Counted from the first letter of the stretch, positions 9,958 to 22,400 are shown. The stretch: 64,000 nt of DNA from Streptomyces sp. TSRI0107 (GCF_001905845.1 NZ_LIVZ01000005.1:558001-622000), one strand, 5' to 3'. Program-made: numbers and translations. The notes: a model not told the origin generated them from the sequence alone.

Positions 9958-10857
9958 CTACAGCCACCCGGCGAACTCCAGCAACAGCTCCGCGTCCTGC
10001 TCCCGGCCGACGCGGCGGGCCCGTACGCCCGACTCCACCGCCCGGAACAGCGTCCAGCCGCGCAGCCGGTCCTGGTCCACGTCCAGGGACTCCGCGAGCC
10101 GCTTCACCCGGCGGCGGGTCGTCGCCGCGCCCGACGGCGAGGCGATCAGGTCCTCCACCCGGTCGCGGACCAGCCGCGCCAGGTCGAAGGCGGGTTCGCC
10201 GACCACCGGGTCCGGGCCCACCGCCAGCCACGGCATCCGCTCCCCGCCGAGCACCTTGCTCTGCCGGAAGGTGCCGTGCAGCAACCGCTCCTCCGGCGGT
10301 GCCGCCAGCAGCTCCGCGCGCGCCGCGAGCGCCACCTCGACCAGCGGCGCCACCTCGGCGTCCGCCTCCGCGCTCGCCCGCATCGCCGCGGCCTGCCTGC
10401 CCGTCCGCCCGGCCACCGTCTCGAAAGCGTGCCCCTCCGGCGGCGCCACCCACAGGCGGCGCAGCGTGCCCGCCGCCTCCAGCAGCGCCTTCGCCTCCGG
10501 CAGCGACCGTACCGAGACGTCCGGATGCAGCCGCTCCAGCAGCAGCGCGCCGTCCGGCGACTCGTCCTCCAGCAGCTGTACGGCGCCCCGGCCGCCCCAG
10601 TGCGCCAGCGCGGCCCGCTCGCTCTCCGGGCGGGCCCGGGACGGCGCCAGCTTCAGCACGGCGGGGGTGCCGTCGGGCCGCCGCACGAGCACGACCAGGC
10701 TGCTGCGGCCGCCCGGCACCTGCACCCGCTCGACGGTCAACTCGCGTAGCGCGACGGCGTGCCGCGCCGTCTCGGGCAGCTTCTCCAACCAGTCGTCACC
10801 GTCCGGGGCGCTCTCACCGAGCGCCCTGACCAGACGCCGCGGCGGTTCGAAAGCCAT
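9958..10857 (-). CDS. Aminoglycoside phosphotransferase-like protein, catalytic residues lost
   Basis: 299 residues with the fold signature of the APH(6)/streptomycin-6-kinase-like family. The beta-strand lysine AVLKL (K69) is kept, as is the C-terminal pattern VVGEPAFDLARLV. The catalytic loop, usually HGDLHxGN, reads HGTFRQSKVL (residues 194-203): the base Asp is Thr196 and the metal-binding Asn is Lys201. The usual IDP motif is VGPDP, with Gly214 for the second metal Asp. Phosphotransfer is therefore unlikely and a binding or regulatory role is more plausible (inference). Start ATG 10857. The next minus-strand gene (10885-11352) lies 27 nt upstream of it. Confidence 0.85.
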   Translation of the reverse strand: MAFEPPRRLVRALGESAPDGDDWLEKLPETARHAVALRELTVERVQVPGGRSSLVVLVRRPDGTPAVLKLAPSRARPESERAALAHWGGRGAVQLLEDESPDGALLLERLHPDVSVRSLPEAKALLEAAGTLRRLWVAPPEGHAFETVAGRTGRQAAAMRASAEADAEVAPLVEVALAARAELLAAPPEERLLHGTFRQSKVLGGERMPWLAVGPDPVVGEPAFDLARLVRDRVEDLIASPSGAATTRRRVKRLAESLDVDQDRLRGWTLFRAVESGVRARRVGREQDAELLLEFAGWL

Positions 10858-10884
10858 ACGCGAGTCGTTCCCTTCCGGTGCGCG

Positions 10885-11352
10885 TTATGCCGTGGGCGTC
10901 GCCGACGCCGACGCGGTGCCCGCCCGTTCGGCGAGCCCAGGGAAGGCTACGCTCCCGCCGCGCCAGCGCACCGCCCGCACCGCCGCCTCCCGCAGCGCGG
11001 CGGCCGCGGTGCCCCGGCGGCCGCCCTCCGCCGCCCGGACCAGGTCGGAGTACACCCCCGCCACCCGCTCCTCCAGCTCGGCGGCGAGCCGGGTGGCCGT
11101 GTCCGAGTCCGTCACCGGGAACGGCAGCGCGTACCCGGCGGCCGCGGCGACCGGCGTGCCGCCCAGGTCCCGCACCTCCCGCACCAGGGCGTCCCGCCGC
11201 GCGCGGTGCGCGTCGTACGCGGCCCGCGCCTCCGCGCGCCGCTCCTGCCGGATCCGCCCCCCGACGACCCCGTACCCGTACACCGCCGCGTGCTCCGCCG
11301 CCAGGGCCGCCTGCAACGCCCCCAGCTCCCGCTGCGCCGCCTCACTCACCAT
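10885..11352 (-). CDS. Ferritin-like DUF4439 protein (155 aa)
   Basis: Helical-bundle protein of the DUF4439 ferritin-like type. The signature region is LQAALAAEHAAVYGYGVVGG near the N terminus, followed by RRDALVREVRDLGG, an Ala/Pro segment with YALPFPVTDSD and a long C-terminal helix. I cannot see a complete metal-ligand set, so iron binding is uncertain. ATG 11352 is chosen over longer in-frame starts because GGGAGCGGG precedes it and the upstream residues look like non-coding translation. It has no signal peptide. It probably forms an operon with the lipoprotein gene upstream and the kinase-like gene downstream. Confidence 0.8.
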   Translation of the reverse strand: MVSEAAQRELGALQAALAAEHAAVYGYGVVGGRIRQERRAEARAAYDAHRARRDALVREVRDLGGTPVAAAAGYALPFPVTDSDTATRLAAELEERVAGVYSDLVRAAEGGRRGTAAAALREAAVRAVRWRGGSVAFPGLAERAGTASASATPTA

Positions 11353-11443
11353 CCCGCTCCCGTCAAAGCCCGTACCTGCCCGGCCCCGGCACCCTGCCGC
11401 TCCGTCACCCGGTCCACGTGGCGGCTCGTGCCGCGTGCCGCGC

Positions 11444-11995
11444 TCACTTGCCCGTCTCCGCCAGCAGATAGGCGTGTGCCGCCCCGGCCGCCGCCACGGA
11501 GGCCAGGAGGCGGGCCAGTTCACCCGGCACGTCCAGCAGGGCCTTCGCCCGCTCGTCGGCGAGCGTGCGTTCGGCGGTGGCCAGGTCGGCGAGGGCGGCC
11601 TTCTCGTCGCCGGGGACGACCGGCGCGGACGCCGACGGAGACGGCGACGGAGACGCCGTCGGCGAGGCCGTGCCGGCCGCCGTCGCGGACGCCGACGCGG
11701 CGGGCTCGCCGAAGGCCTCCCGGTGCCGTACGACCTCCGCCCGCAGCGGCGTCAGCCGCTCCGCCAGCCCCGGGTGCGCGGCGATCACCGCGTCGTACCG
11801 CTCGACCAGCCGCCCGCTGTCCCGGGCGGCACGCGCACGTGCCCGGTCCGCGGCGGACGGGCCGCCGCCCCGGGTGCCGTCGGAGTCCTCGGACCCGGCG
11901 GAACAGCCCGTCAGCAGGGCCACCCCGGCGGCCGAGGCGAGCAGGGTTCTGCGGCGCGGCCCCAAGGGCAGGCGCGACGGAGGGGAGTACGGCAC
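11444..11995 (-). CDS. Putative lipoprotein with Tat-type signal and Ser/Pro/Ala-rich linker
   Basis: The signal region is PRRRTLLASAAGVALLTGC, with a twin-Arg-like start and lipobox LLTGC; the mature protein would be anchored by that Cys outside the membrane. A helical stretch (YDAVIAAHPGLAERLTPLRA) is followed by a linker of Ser/Ala/Thr/Pro repeats and a second helix pair (KAALADLATAERTLADERAK). GTG 11995 is preferred because GAGGAC lies 9 nt before it; a GTG at 12037 is possible. The gene precedes the DUF4439 gene on the same strand, and in my experience such pairs occur together in Streptomyces. Function unknown. Confidence 0.75.
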   Translation of the reverse strand: MPYSPPSRLPLGPRRRTLLASAAGVALLTGCSAGSEDSDGTRGGGPSAADRARARAARDSGRLVERYDAVIAAHPGLAERLTPLRAEVVRHREAFGEPAASASATAAGTASPTASPSPSPSASAPVVPGDEKAALADLATAERTLADERAKALLDVPGELARLLASVAAAGAAHAYLLAETGK

Positions 11996-12199
11996 GGCGG
12001 GTGTCCTCGGGGCTCGTACGAACGTCACGGGCGGCACCCGGCGGCACGCCCGTGATCACGGTACCCGCGCATGTGTCCGACACCACTCACCGGCACCGCC
12101 CGTACACAGGTGGACGGCAACACTCCCCGGGACCGGATACCCTTTCACCTGACACGCGACCCATCCCACAACAGCACACGCGGCCGAGGAGTCACCCGG

Positions 12200-12709
12200 A
12201 TGAGCACCACCCAGAGCGAGAGGCTGCGAGAGCTACTGGAACCGCTCGTCAGCTCCCAGGGCCTGGATCTCGAAGAGATCACAGTGGACTCGGTCGGACG
12301 CAAGCGGGTGCTGCGCGTCGTCGTCGACTCCGACACCGGGGCGGACCTGGACCAGATCGCCGATGTGAGCCGCGCGCTCTCGGCGAAGCTCGACGAGACG
12401 GACGCGATGGGCGAGGGGGCGTACGACCTGGAGGTCGGCACGCCGGGCGCGGAGCGCCTGCTGAAGGAACCCCGGCACTATGTGCGCGCCACCGGCCGGC
12501 TGGTGAGGTTCCAGCTGGCGGAGGGCGGCGAACTGGTCGCCAGAATCCTCACCGTCGACGACGAGGGCGTCGGTCTCGAGGTCCCCGGAGTCAAGGGCCG
12601 CAAGCCCACCGCGCGCAGGCTCGCCTTCGGGGAGATCGCCAAGGCGCGGGTCCAGGTCGAGTTCAACCGCAAGGACGAGAAGTCCCACAAGAAGGAAGAG
12701 GAGGCGTAG
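12200..12709 (+). CDS. rimP: Ribosome maturation factor RimP
   Basis: Needed for 30S subunit maturation. The N-terminal domain has LEEITVDSVGRKRVLRVVVDSD and LDQIADVSRALSAKLDE. The segment YDLEVGTPGAERLLKEPRHY is the RimP signature (E-V-x-S/T-P-G), and the C-terminal SH3-like domain follows. 169 residues, normal length. ATG 12200 has GAGGAG about 10 nt upstream. First gene of the rimP-nusA-ylxR-infB cluster; 162 nt of leader separate it from the divergent lipoprotein gene. Confidence 0.95.
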   Translation: MSTTQSERLRELLEPLVSSQGLDLEEITVDSVGRKRVLRVVVDSDTGADLDQIADVSRALSAKLDETDAMGEGAYDLEVGTPGAERLLKEPRHYVRATGRLVRFQLAEGGELVARILTVDDEGVGLEVPGVKGRKPTARRLAFGEIAKARVQVEFNRKDEKSHKKEEEA

Positions 12710-12711
12710 CC

Positions 12712-13698
12712 GTGGACATCGACATGAGTGCCCTGCGGGGCTTGGTACGGGAGAAGGAGATCTCTTTCTCCCTGCTGGTCGAGGCCATCGAATCCGCCCT
12801 CCTCATCGCCTACCACCGCACCGAGGGAAGCCGCCGACACGCGCGCGTGGAGCTCAACCGCGAGACCGGTCACGTGACCGTGTGGGCGAAGGAGGACCCG
12901 GAGGACCTCGAAGAGGGCCAGGAGCCCCGCGAGTTCGACGACACCCCGTCCGGCTTCGGCCGTATCGCCGCCACCACCGCCAAGCAGGTGATCCTGCAGC
13001 GGCTGCGCGACGCCGAGGACGACGCGACGCTCGGCGAGTACGCCGGCCGCGAGGGCGACATCGTCACCGGCGTGGTCCAGCAGGGCCGCGACCCCAAGAA
13101 CGTGCTCGTCGACATCGGCAAGCTGGAGGCCATCCTGCCGGTGCAGGAGCAGGTGCCCGGCGAGTCCTACCCGCACGGCATGCGGCTGCGCTCGTACGTC
13201 GTCCGGGTGGCGAAGGGTGTCCGCGGTCCCTCCGTGACCCTGTCGCGCACGCACCCCAATCTGGTGAAGAAACTGTTCGCGCTGGAGGTCCCGGAGATCG
13301 CCGACGGCTCCGTCGAGATCGCCGCGATCGCCCGTGAGGCCGGTCACCGTACGAAGATCGCCGTCCGCTCCACCCGTTCGGGCCTGAACGCCAAGGGCGC
13401 CTGCATCGGCCCGATGGGCGGCCGGGTGCGCAACGTGATGGGCGAGCTGAACGGCGAGAAGATCGACATCGTCGACTGGTCGGACGACCCGGCCGAGATG
13501 GTGGCGAACGCGCTCTCCCCGGCCCGGGTGTCGAAGGTCGAGGTCGTGGACATGGCCGCCCGCTCCGCGCGGGTGACGGTGCCGGACTACCAGCTGTCGC
13601 TGGCCATCGGCAAGGAGGGGCAGAACGCCCGCCTCGCCGCCCGGCTCACCGGCTGGCGGATCGACATCCGTCCGGACACCGAGCAGACCGCGGACTGA
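12712..13698 (+). CDS. nusA: Transcription termination/antitermination factor NusA
   Basis: RNA polymerase-associated factor controlling pausing, termination and antitermination. In order: the N-terminal RNAP-binding domain (LVREKEISFSLLVEAIESAL), an S1 domain (GDIVTGVVQQGRDPKNVLVD) and two KH domains (GACIGPMGGRVRNVMGELNG; LAIGKEGQNARLAARLTGW). At 328 residues it lacks the acidic C-terminal repeats of gamma-proteobacterial NusA, as in other actinobacteria. It starts at GTG 12712, two bases after the rimP stop, preceded by GGAAGAGGAGG. Confidence 0.97.
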   Translation: MDIDMSALRGLVREKEISFSLLVEAIESALLIAYHRTEGSRRHARVELNRETGHVTVWAKEDPEDLEEGQEPREFDDTPSGFGRIAATTAKQVILQRLRDAEDDATLGEYAGREGDIVTGVVQQGRDPKNVLVDIGKLEAILPVQEQVPGESYPHGMRLRSYVVRVAKGVRGPSVTLSRTHPNLVKKLFALEVPEIADGSVEIAAIAREAGHRTKIAVRSTRSGLNAKGACIGPMGGRVRNVMGELNGEKIDIVDWSDDPAEMVANALSPARVSKVEVVDMAARSARVTVPDYQLSLAIGKEGQNARLAARLTGWRIDIRPDTEQTAD

Positions 13699-13830
13699 GA
13701 TCCCGCGGACTGAGATCCCGGGGAATAGATCCAAGCCGCGCGGCGCTCAGATCACGACAGGTTGTCGCGCGGCAAGTGTTCGAATCCTGCCCCAATGGGG
13801 TGAGGTGCGTACGGGGAGGTAGACTGAGGA

Positions 13831-14127
13831 GTGTCTGGCCGGACGCCGGTCCGCGCATGCCCTGAACGCACCTGTGTGGGGTGCCGGGAGCGAGCGGCCA
13901 AGACGGAACTGCTGCGCATCGTGGCGATCGAGGACGAGTGCGTCCCCGATCCTCGCGGTACGCTGCCCGGCCGGGGTGCATATGTACACCCCGCCCTGGT
14001 CTGTCTCGACCAGGCGGTACGCCGCCGGGCGTTCACGCGGGCACTGCGCGCCCCGGGAGCGCTCGAAACAATGGCGTTGCGCCAGTACGTCGAGCGGACA
14101 ACAGTTGCCGAGCAGGCAACACGGTAG
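13831..14127 (+). CDS. ylxR: YlxR-family nucleic-acid-binding protein
   Basis: 98 residues of the YlxR/DUF448 family, which lies between nusA and infB in many bacteria. Signature CPERTCVGCRERAAKTELLR is followed by LPGRGAYVHPALVCLDQA. Family members bind RNA or act in nucleoid/transcription roles; its precise job is not settled. It starts at GTG 13831 with GAGGA just upstream. The 132 nt between nusA and this gene contain no other ORF. Confidence 0.92.
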   Translation: MSGRTPVRACPERTCVGCRERAAKTELLRIVAIEDECVPDPRGTLPGRGAYVHPALVCLDQAVRRRAFTRALRAPGALETMALRQYVERTTVAEQATR

Positions 14128-14134
14128 AAAGCGT

Positions 14135-14158
14135 GCCGCACGGAAAACCCCGTGCGGC
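14135..14158 (+). terminator. Hairpin in the ylxR-infB gap, possible attenuator
   Basis: 9-bp arms GCCGCACGG / CCGTGCGGC (14135-14143, 14150-14158) with loop AAAACC, followed by TTGG. It starts 7 nt after the ylxR stop. It could terminate part of the transcription before infB or protect an RNA end. Strength is uncertain. Confidence 0.5.
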
Positions 14159-14192
14159 TTGGTACCTCGCGAGTCGAAAGCAGGTCGAGATT

Positions 14193-14226
14193 GCGATGAG
14201 CACTCGATGAGTACGCGATGAGTACG
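14193..14226 (+). repeat. Short tandem repeats in the infB leader
   Basis: Three consecutive units, GCGATGAGCACT, CGATGAGTACG and CGATGAGTACG, 50 bases upstream of the infB start. The units contain ATGAG, so they offer several short false starts ahead of infB. A role in translation control is possible but unproven. Confidence 0.55.
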
Positions 14227-14276
14227 CCCATGAACTAGCGACGGTCCGGACGCAACCCGGACCTCAAAGGAGCGAA

Positions 14277-17315
<3,039 letters not shown>

Positions 17316-17329
17316 GGCCTAGTGCCTGA

Positions 17330-17365
17330 CAGTGGCCGACGGGAGATTTCTCCCGTCGGCCACTG
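17330..17365 (+). terminator. Strong hairpin terminator after infB
   Basis: Perfect 17-bp arms (17330-17346 CAGTGGCCGACGGGAGA; 17349-17365 its complement) with a 2-nt TT between them. It starts 15 nt after the infB stop and has no U-tract. Confidence 0.85.
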
Positions 17366-17373
17366 TCCGTGCC

Positions 17374-17417
17374 CGAAGGGGCGCGGGGAACCGCGCGAGC
17401 CGGGGCGCAGCCCCGGC
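17374..17417. repeat. Dispersed intergenic repeat, copy 2
   Basis: CGAAGGGGCGCGGGGAACC repeats the core seen after ispG at 6520. Two small hairpins follow within it: GCGCGG/CCGCGC (17381-17396) and GCCGGGG/CCCCGGC (17399-17417). Same family as copy 1; function unknown. Confidence 0.6.
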
Positions 17418-17521
17418 GAAACCCGGTCGAGCCGGAAGCGGCCGCGCGGTACCGTTCTTGATGTCCCTGCCCGAACGGCAGGGCCATCGATCCCGTACCG
17501 GCGGGTGAACCGGTTACATAC

Positions 17522-17815
17522 ATGTATGTGGGGACGCTGTCCTTCGACCTCCTCCTCGGTGACGTACGGTCGCTGAAGGAGAAGCGCTCCGTCGTCCGCC
17601 CGATCGTCGCCGAACTCCAGCGGAAGTACGCGGTGAGCGCGGCCGAGGTGGACCACATGGATCTGCACCGGCGGGCCGTCATCGGCCTCGCCATGGTGTC
17701 CGGCGACGCGGGGCACCTGACCGACGTACTGGACCGGTGCGAACGGCTGGTCGCCGGCCGTCCCGAGGTGGAGCTGCTGTCGGTACGCCGGCGCTTCCAC
17801 GGCGAAGACGACTGA
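17522..17815 (+). CDS. DUF503 (YlxP-like) protein
   Basis: 97 residues of the DUF503/YlxP family, which lies next to infB-rbfA in many Gram-positives. It opens MYVGTLSFDLLLGDVRSLKEK and contains VVRPIVAELQRKYAVSAAEV. Ferredoxin-like fold; the function is not established, and a link to ribosome assembly is inferred from neighbourhood. ATG 17522 is used; a second start-like ATG overlaps just upstream (ACATACATGTATG). rbfA follows after 48 nt. Confidence 0.88.
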   Translation: MYVGTLSFDLLLGDVRSLKEKRSVVRPIVAELQRKYAVSAAEVDHMDLHRRAVIGLAMVSGDAGHLTDVLDRCERLVAGRPEVELLSVRRRFHGEDD

Positions 17816-17863
17816 CGAACCCAGCCCGAGAACGTAAGAAGAGAAAGAACGGGAGACGGACCA

Positions 17864-18310
17864 GTGGCCGACAACGCGCGGGCTAAGAGGCTGGCGGACC
17901 TCATCCGAGAGGTGGTGGCCCAGAAGCTGCAGCGCGGGATCAAGGACCCGCGGCTCGGCTCGCACGTCACCATCACGGACACCCGGGTGACGGGCGATCT
18001 GCGGGAGGCGACCGTCTTCTACACCGTGTACGGGGACGAGGAGGAGCGGAAGGCCGCCGCGGCCGGTCTGGAGAGCGCCAAGGGCATCCTGCGCTCCGAG
18101 GTCGGCCGGGCGGCCGGGGTGAAGTTCACCCCGACCCTCACCTTCGTCGCCGACGCCCTCCCCGACACCGCCCGGACCATCGAGGACCTGCTCGACAAGG
18201 CGCGCGCCTCCGACGCGAAGGTGCGCGAGTCCGCCTCCGGCGCCCAGTACGCCGGTGAGGCGGACCCCTACCGCAAGCCGGGCGAGGACGAGGACGACAT
18301 CGCCGAATGA
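17864..18310 (+). CDS. rbfA: 30S ribosome-binding factor RbfA
   Basis: KH-type RNA-binding protein that acts on 16S rRNA 5'-end processing and cold adaptation of the 30S subunit. It shows RAKRLADLIREVVAQKLQRG, KDPRLGSHVTITDTRVTGDL and a C-terminal Asp/Glu-rich tail. 148 residues. It starts at GTG 17864 behind GGGAGACGG. Its stop overlaps the truB start (ATGA). Confidence 0.96.
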   Translation: MADNARAKRLADLIREVVAQKLQRGIKDPRLGSHVTITDTRVTGDLREATVFYTVYGDEEERKAAAAGLESAKGILRSEVGRAAGVKFTPTLTFVADALPDTARTIEDLLDKARASDAKVRESASGAQYAGEADPYRKPGEDEDDIAE

Positions 18311-19212
18311 ACCGCAAGCCCACCCCGCCCGACGGCCTGGTCATCGTCGACAAGCCGTCGGGCTTCACTTCGCACGACGTCGTCGCCAAGATGCGCGGCA
18401 TCGCGAAGACCCGGCGCGTCGGACACGCCGGAACCCTCGACCCCATGGCGACGGGCGTCCTCGTCCTCGGCGTGGAGCGGGCCACCAAGCTCCTCGGGCA
18501 TCTCGCCCTGACCGAGAAGGAGTACCTGGGCACCATCCGCCTGGGCCAGACCACGGTCACGGACGACGCCGAGGGCGAGGTCACCGCCACCACCGACGCG
18601 TCCAAGGTCACCCGCGACGCCATCGACACCGGCATCGCCAAGCTGACCGGCGACATCATGCAGGTGCCGTCCAAGGTCAGCGCCATCAAGATCAACGGCG
18701 TGCGCTCCTACAAGCGGGCCCGCGAGGGCGAGGACTTCGACATCCCGGCCCGCCCGGTGACCGTGTCGTCGTTCGCGGTGTACGACGTCCGGGACGCCGT
18801 CGCCGACGACGGCACGCCCGTGCTCGACCTGGTGGTGTCGGTGGTCTGCTCCTCCGGCACCTACATCCGCGCCCTGGCCCGTGACCTCGGCGCCGACCTC
18901 GGCGTCGGCGGCCACCTCACGGCGCTGCGCCGGACGCGGGTCGGGCCGTACAAGCTGGACTCCGCGAAGACGCTGGACCAGCTCCAGCAGGAGCTGACGG
19001 TGATGCCGATCGCCGAGGCCGCCACGGCCGCGTTCCCCCGCTGGGACGTGGACGCCAAGCGGGCGCGGCTGCTCACCAACGGTGTCCGGCTGGAGATCCC
19101 CGACGAGTACGCGGGCGCCGGCGCGGTGGCCGTCTTCGACCCCGAGGGCCGCTTCCTGGCACTGGTCGAGGAGCAGCGGGGCAAGGCGAAGAGCCTCGCC
19201 GTCTTCGGCTGA
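18307..19212 (+). CDS. truB: tRNA pseudouridine-55 synthase
   Basis: Makes pseudouridine 55 in the T-loop of tRNAs. The catalytic motif is GHAGTLDPMATGVLVLG with nucleophile Asp45. Other conserved parts are VDKPSGFTSHDVV and CSSGTYIRALARDLG, with a C-terminal PUA-like part (LLTNGVRLEIPDEYAG). 301 residues. Overlaps rbfA by 4 nt, so translation is coupled. A long hairpin follows. Confidence 0.97.
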   Translation: MNRKPTPPDGLVIVDKPSGFTSHDVVAKMRGIAKTRRVGHAGTLDPMATGVLVLGVERATKLLGHLALTEKEYLGTIRLGQTTVTDDAEGEVTATTDASKVTRDAIDTGIAKLTGDIMQVPSKVSAIKINGVRSYKRAREGEDFDIPARPVTVSSFAVYDVRDAVADDGTPVLDLVVSVVCSSGTYIRALARDLGADLGVGGHLTALRRTRVGPYKLDSAKTLDQLQQELTVMPIAEAATAAFPRWDVDAKRARLLTNGVRLEIPDEYAGAGAVAVFDPEGRFLALVEEQRGKAKSLAVFG

Positions 19213-19234
19213 CCGCACCGAGCGGGCGGGCTGC

Positions 19235-19283
19235 CCGTGGAGCGGCGGCGGTCACGGGGTGTGGCACGGCCGCCGCTCCACGG
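19235..19283 (+). terminator. Hairpin terminator after truB
   Basis: Arms CCGTGGAGCGGCGGC (19235-19249) and GCCGCCGCTCCACGG (19269-19283) pair over 15 bp around a 19-nt loop. It ends the rimP-truB cluster. The remaining 183 nt up to the next gene hold no ORF; a 7-bp GGTTCAC/GTGAACC inverted repeat at 19332-19366 could be a regulatory site. Confidence 0.7.
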
Positions 19284-19466
19284 TCCCCCCTCGGTTCCCC
19301 CACCCCTAGGGTGTATCCACTGGTCCCCGTAGGTTCACCCGCCCGGGCAGGCGCTCGGAGTGAACCGGGGGAGCGGAAGGGGGCGCGTTCACCTCGCGAT
19401 CTGTCCCGCTGATCATCACGCCCCTACCGTCGGACGCAAAGCACGCGTACGGCGGGAGGTTCGACC

Positions 19467-22400
19467 ATGGCGGCACGGGGCCGGCGGGGCGGACCGGATC
19501 CGGGACCGGATCTCAGGCCCGATCCGATTCCGGACCCGAGGCCGGACCGGAGTCCGGATCCGAGGCCGGATCGGGGTCTGGATCCGAGCTCGCATCCGAG
19601 GCGGGATCGGGGTGCGGATGCAAGCTCGCATCCGAGGGAAGACCACGCTTACGCGGTGCGCGACGACCACGGGTCCGTGGTGCGCGCGGCCGCCGTCCCA
19701 CCGCCCCCGCCTCCGCCCCCGCCTCCCGCCTGGGACCACGCCCTGGTCCGTATCCACGACCTCGCCGGGCGTCTGCGCGGCATCGGGATCGCGGCCGACC
19801 ACCACGGCACGCTGCTCACCAGCCACGAAGCCGTCGACGGCCTGCCCCGGCTCGTGCTGCGCACCGCCGACCGGACGCGCGGACGGGTGGTGACCGCCGA
19901 CGCGGTGACCCCGCTGCCCGAGCGGGGCCTGGCACTCGTACGCGCCGAGGGACTGGGCGTGGACCCGCTCCCGCTCACCGTGCGGGAACGCATCGACACC
20001 GGCACGTACGTCCGCGTCGCCGCCGGCTGCTGGCGCGAGGCACGGGTGCTCGGCGCCACCGGCGTCACCTACACCTCGACCGGCCGCCACCACCAGCTCG
20101 AGGACGCCCTGGAACTGGCCATCGGCACCGCGGGCCGCGACGCGCTGCGGCTGGGCGGCGGGGCCGCCGGGGGACCGGTCGTGGACACCGGCACCGGGGC
20201 CGTCGTCGCCCTCCTCGGCACGGCCCTGAGGTCCGGCGACCGCGAGTCCGGCTTCGCCGTGTCCCTGCGTCCCGCCGCCGACGGCCCGCTGGCCGACCTG
20301 CTGGCCCGCAACGCGGCCACCGTCCCCGCGTACGGCGCCGATCTGAACCTCGCGGGGGTCCTGGAGCTGACCGCCACCTCCGTCGGGCAGGACGGCCCGC
20401 CCGGGGCACTGGACGGCGGCACGTCCGGGACCGGGGCGGCGCGGCCGGAACGGGCCGAGCCGGTCGAACGGGCGGCCGCCGCCGCCGAGTTCGCCGCGTT
20501 CACCCACGGCCCGGCCGCGGTGCTCGCCCTCGTCGGAGCGCCGGGCAGCGGCCGTACGACGGAACTCGCGGCGCTCGCCGCCCGCCGCCACCGCGACGCG
20601 GCACCGGCGCCCACGCTGTGGCTGCGCGGCGCCGACCTGCGCGACGACGACACCTCGGTCGCCGACGCCGCCCGGCGCGCCCTGGACCGCGCCGCCCGCA
20701 TCGTCGCCGGGTCCGGCCCCTCCGCGCCCGCCGCCCCGGTCGACGCCGGCCCCGAACGCCTCGCCCGGGTCGCCCGCACGGCGGGCCGTCCCCTGCTGCT
20801 GCTTCTCGACGGGCCCGAGGAGATGCCGCCCGCCCTCGCCGACCGGCTCCCCGCCTGGACCGAGGGCACGGCGGCCTGGCTGCGCGAGACGGGGACGCGG
20901 CTGGTGGTGGCCTGCCGCCCGGAGTACTGGGAGACGGCGGGCGCCGCTTTCCCGGCGGAGACGCTGCACGCCCCCACGGCCGGCGAGTCCGGCGAGTCAC
21001 CCCCGGACGGACTGCCGCCCTGCCTGCCCCTCGGTGACCTCACCCCCGCCGAGGCCAGGGAGGCCCGCGCCCGTCACGGCATCCCCGACACCGCCCTCGC
21101 CGGCCCCGACGCCCGCCACCCCCTCACCCTCCGCCTGCTCGCCGAGATCCGCGCCGCCGTCCCCGACGCGGCCGCCGGCGCACCGCTCGACCGCAACGAC
21201 GTCTTCGCCGCCCACCTGGACCTGATGTGCCTGCGCGTCGCCGTCCGGCTGGCCGCCGAGAACGGCCTGCGCGGCACCGCCGTACGGCGCCTCGCGGCCC
21301 GGGTCTGCGGCCAGGTCCACGAGGCCGCCCGCCGCAGCCTCGGACCCGGCCAGGGCGAACTGGACCGCCCGTCGTTCGAGGCGGTCTTCCCCCGGGGGCC
21401 CGCCCCCGCACGGCTCGGCGGAGGCACCGGCTGGGCCTCCGCCGTCCTCACCGAAGGGCTGCTCGTCCCGGCGGGCGACGGCTACCGCTTCGCCCACGAG
21501 GAGTTCGCCGACTGGATCCAGGGCATGCACCTCGACCTCGACGAGGCGCTGCACGCCCTGGTCCACCGCCCCCGCGCGACCGGCCACGCCCACCCCCCGC
21601 CCGTCCCGCACCACCGCGTCGGCCCGGTCGTGCAGTCCCTCCTCTGCGTCGCCCGCCAGCAGGGCACCGACCGGCTCGCCCGCCATCTGAAGGAGCTGGC
21701 GCACGCCCTGGACGCCGACCCGCGCTCCTGGTGGGCCGCCCGCCTGCTCGCCGAGGTGCTGCGACGCGTCCCCGACGCCACCCCGTACCTCGCCGTGCTG
21801 CGCCCGCTCGCCGACAGCATCGTCGACTGGCACCGCCTGCACCGCCCCGTGCCTCACGAGTTCGGGCCCGGCTTCTGGACCGCCCTGCGGCTGCCCGACG
21901 CCGAACGCCTCGACCTGCTGCGCCGGCTCGTCCTCGCCGACCCCGCCCCGCACCAGGCCCCGGCCCCGCGCCACCTGGACGCCGTGGCCCGCCTCCTCAC
22001 GGCCGCACCCACCGCCGTACAGCCCCACCTCACCCGCTGGTTCGACGACGAGCGTCCGCTGCCCGCGACCCCGCACGCCACCGTGGCCGCGGCCGCGCAG
22101 GCGCTGCTGCACACCCACCGGCACCGGTCGCTCGACGACCTCACCGAAGTCCTGGCCGACTGCGGGCACCCGCGCGCCCACGAACTCCTCGCCGTCCTCG
22201 CCGAGGAGGAGCCGTCGGCGGTCTGCCGGGCCGTGGACCGCTGGGCGCACGACGAGCGGCCCGCGCGGCGGGCGGCCGCCATCACGTACGGGCTGCGCGT
22301 CGCCCCGCACCTGCGCGGCGACGCCGACGGCGAGCTGCTGCGCTACGCGGCCCTCGCCCTGCTCGCCCGCCCCGACGACCACGACCTGCACGGCGGCGCG

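Noticed and set aside
13778..13787. GTTCGAATCC resembling a tRNA T-loop in the nusA-ylxR gap
   Set aside because: Bases around it do not form a proper T-stem, and no acceptor stem, D-arm or anticodon arm is present.
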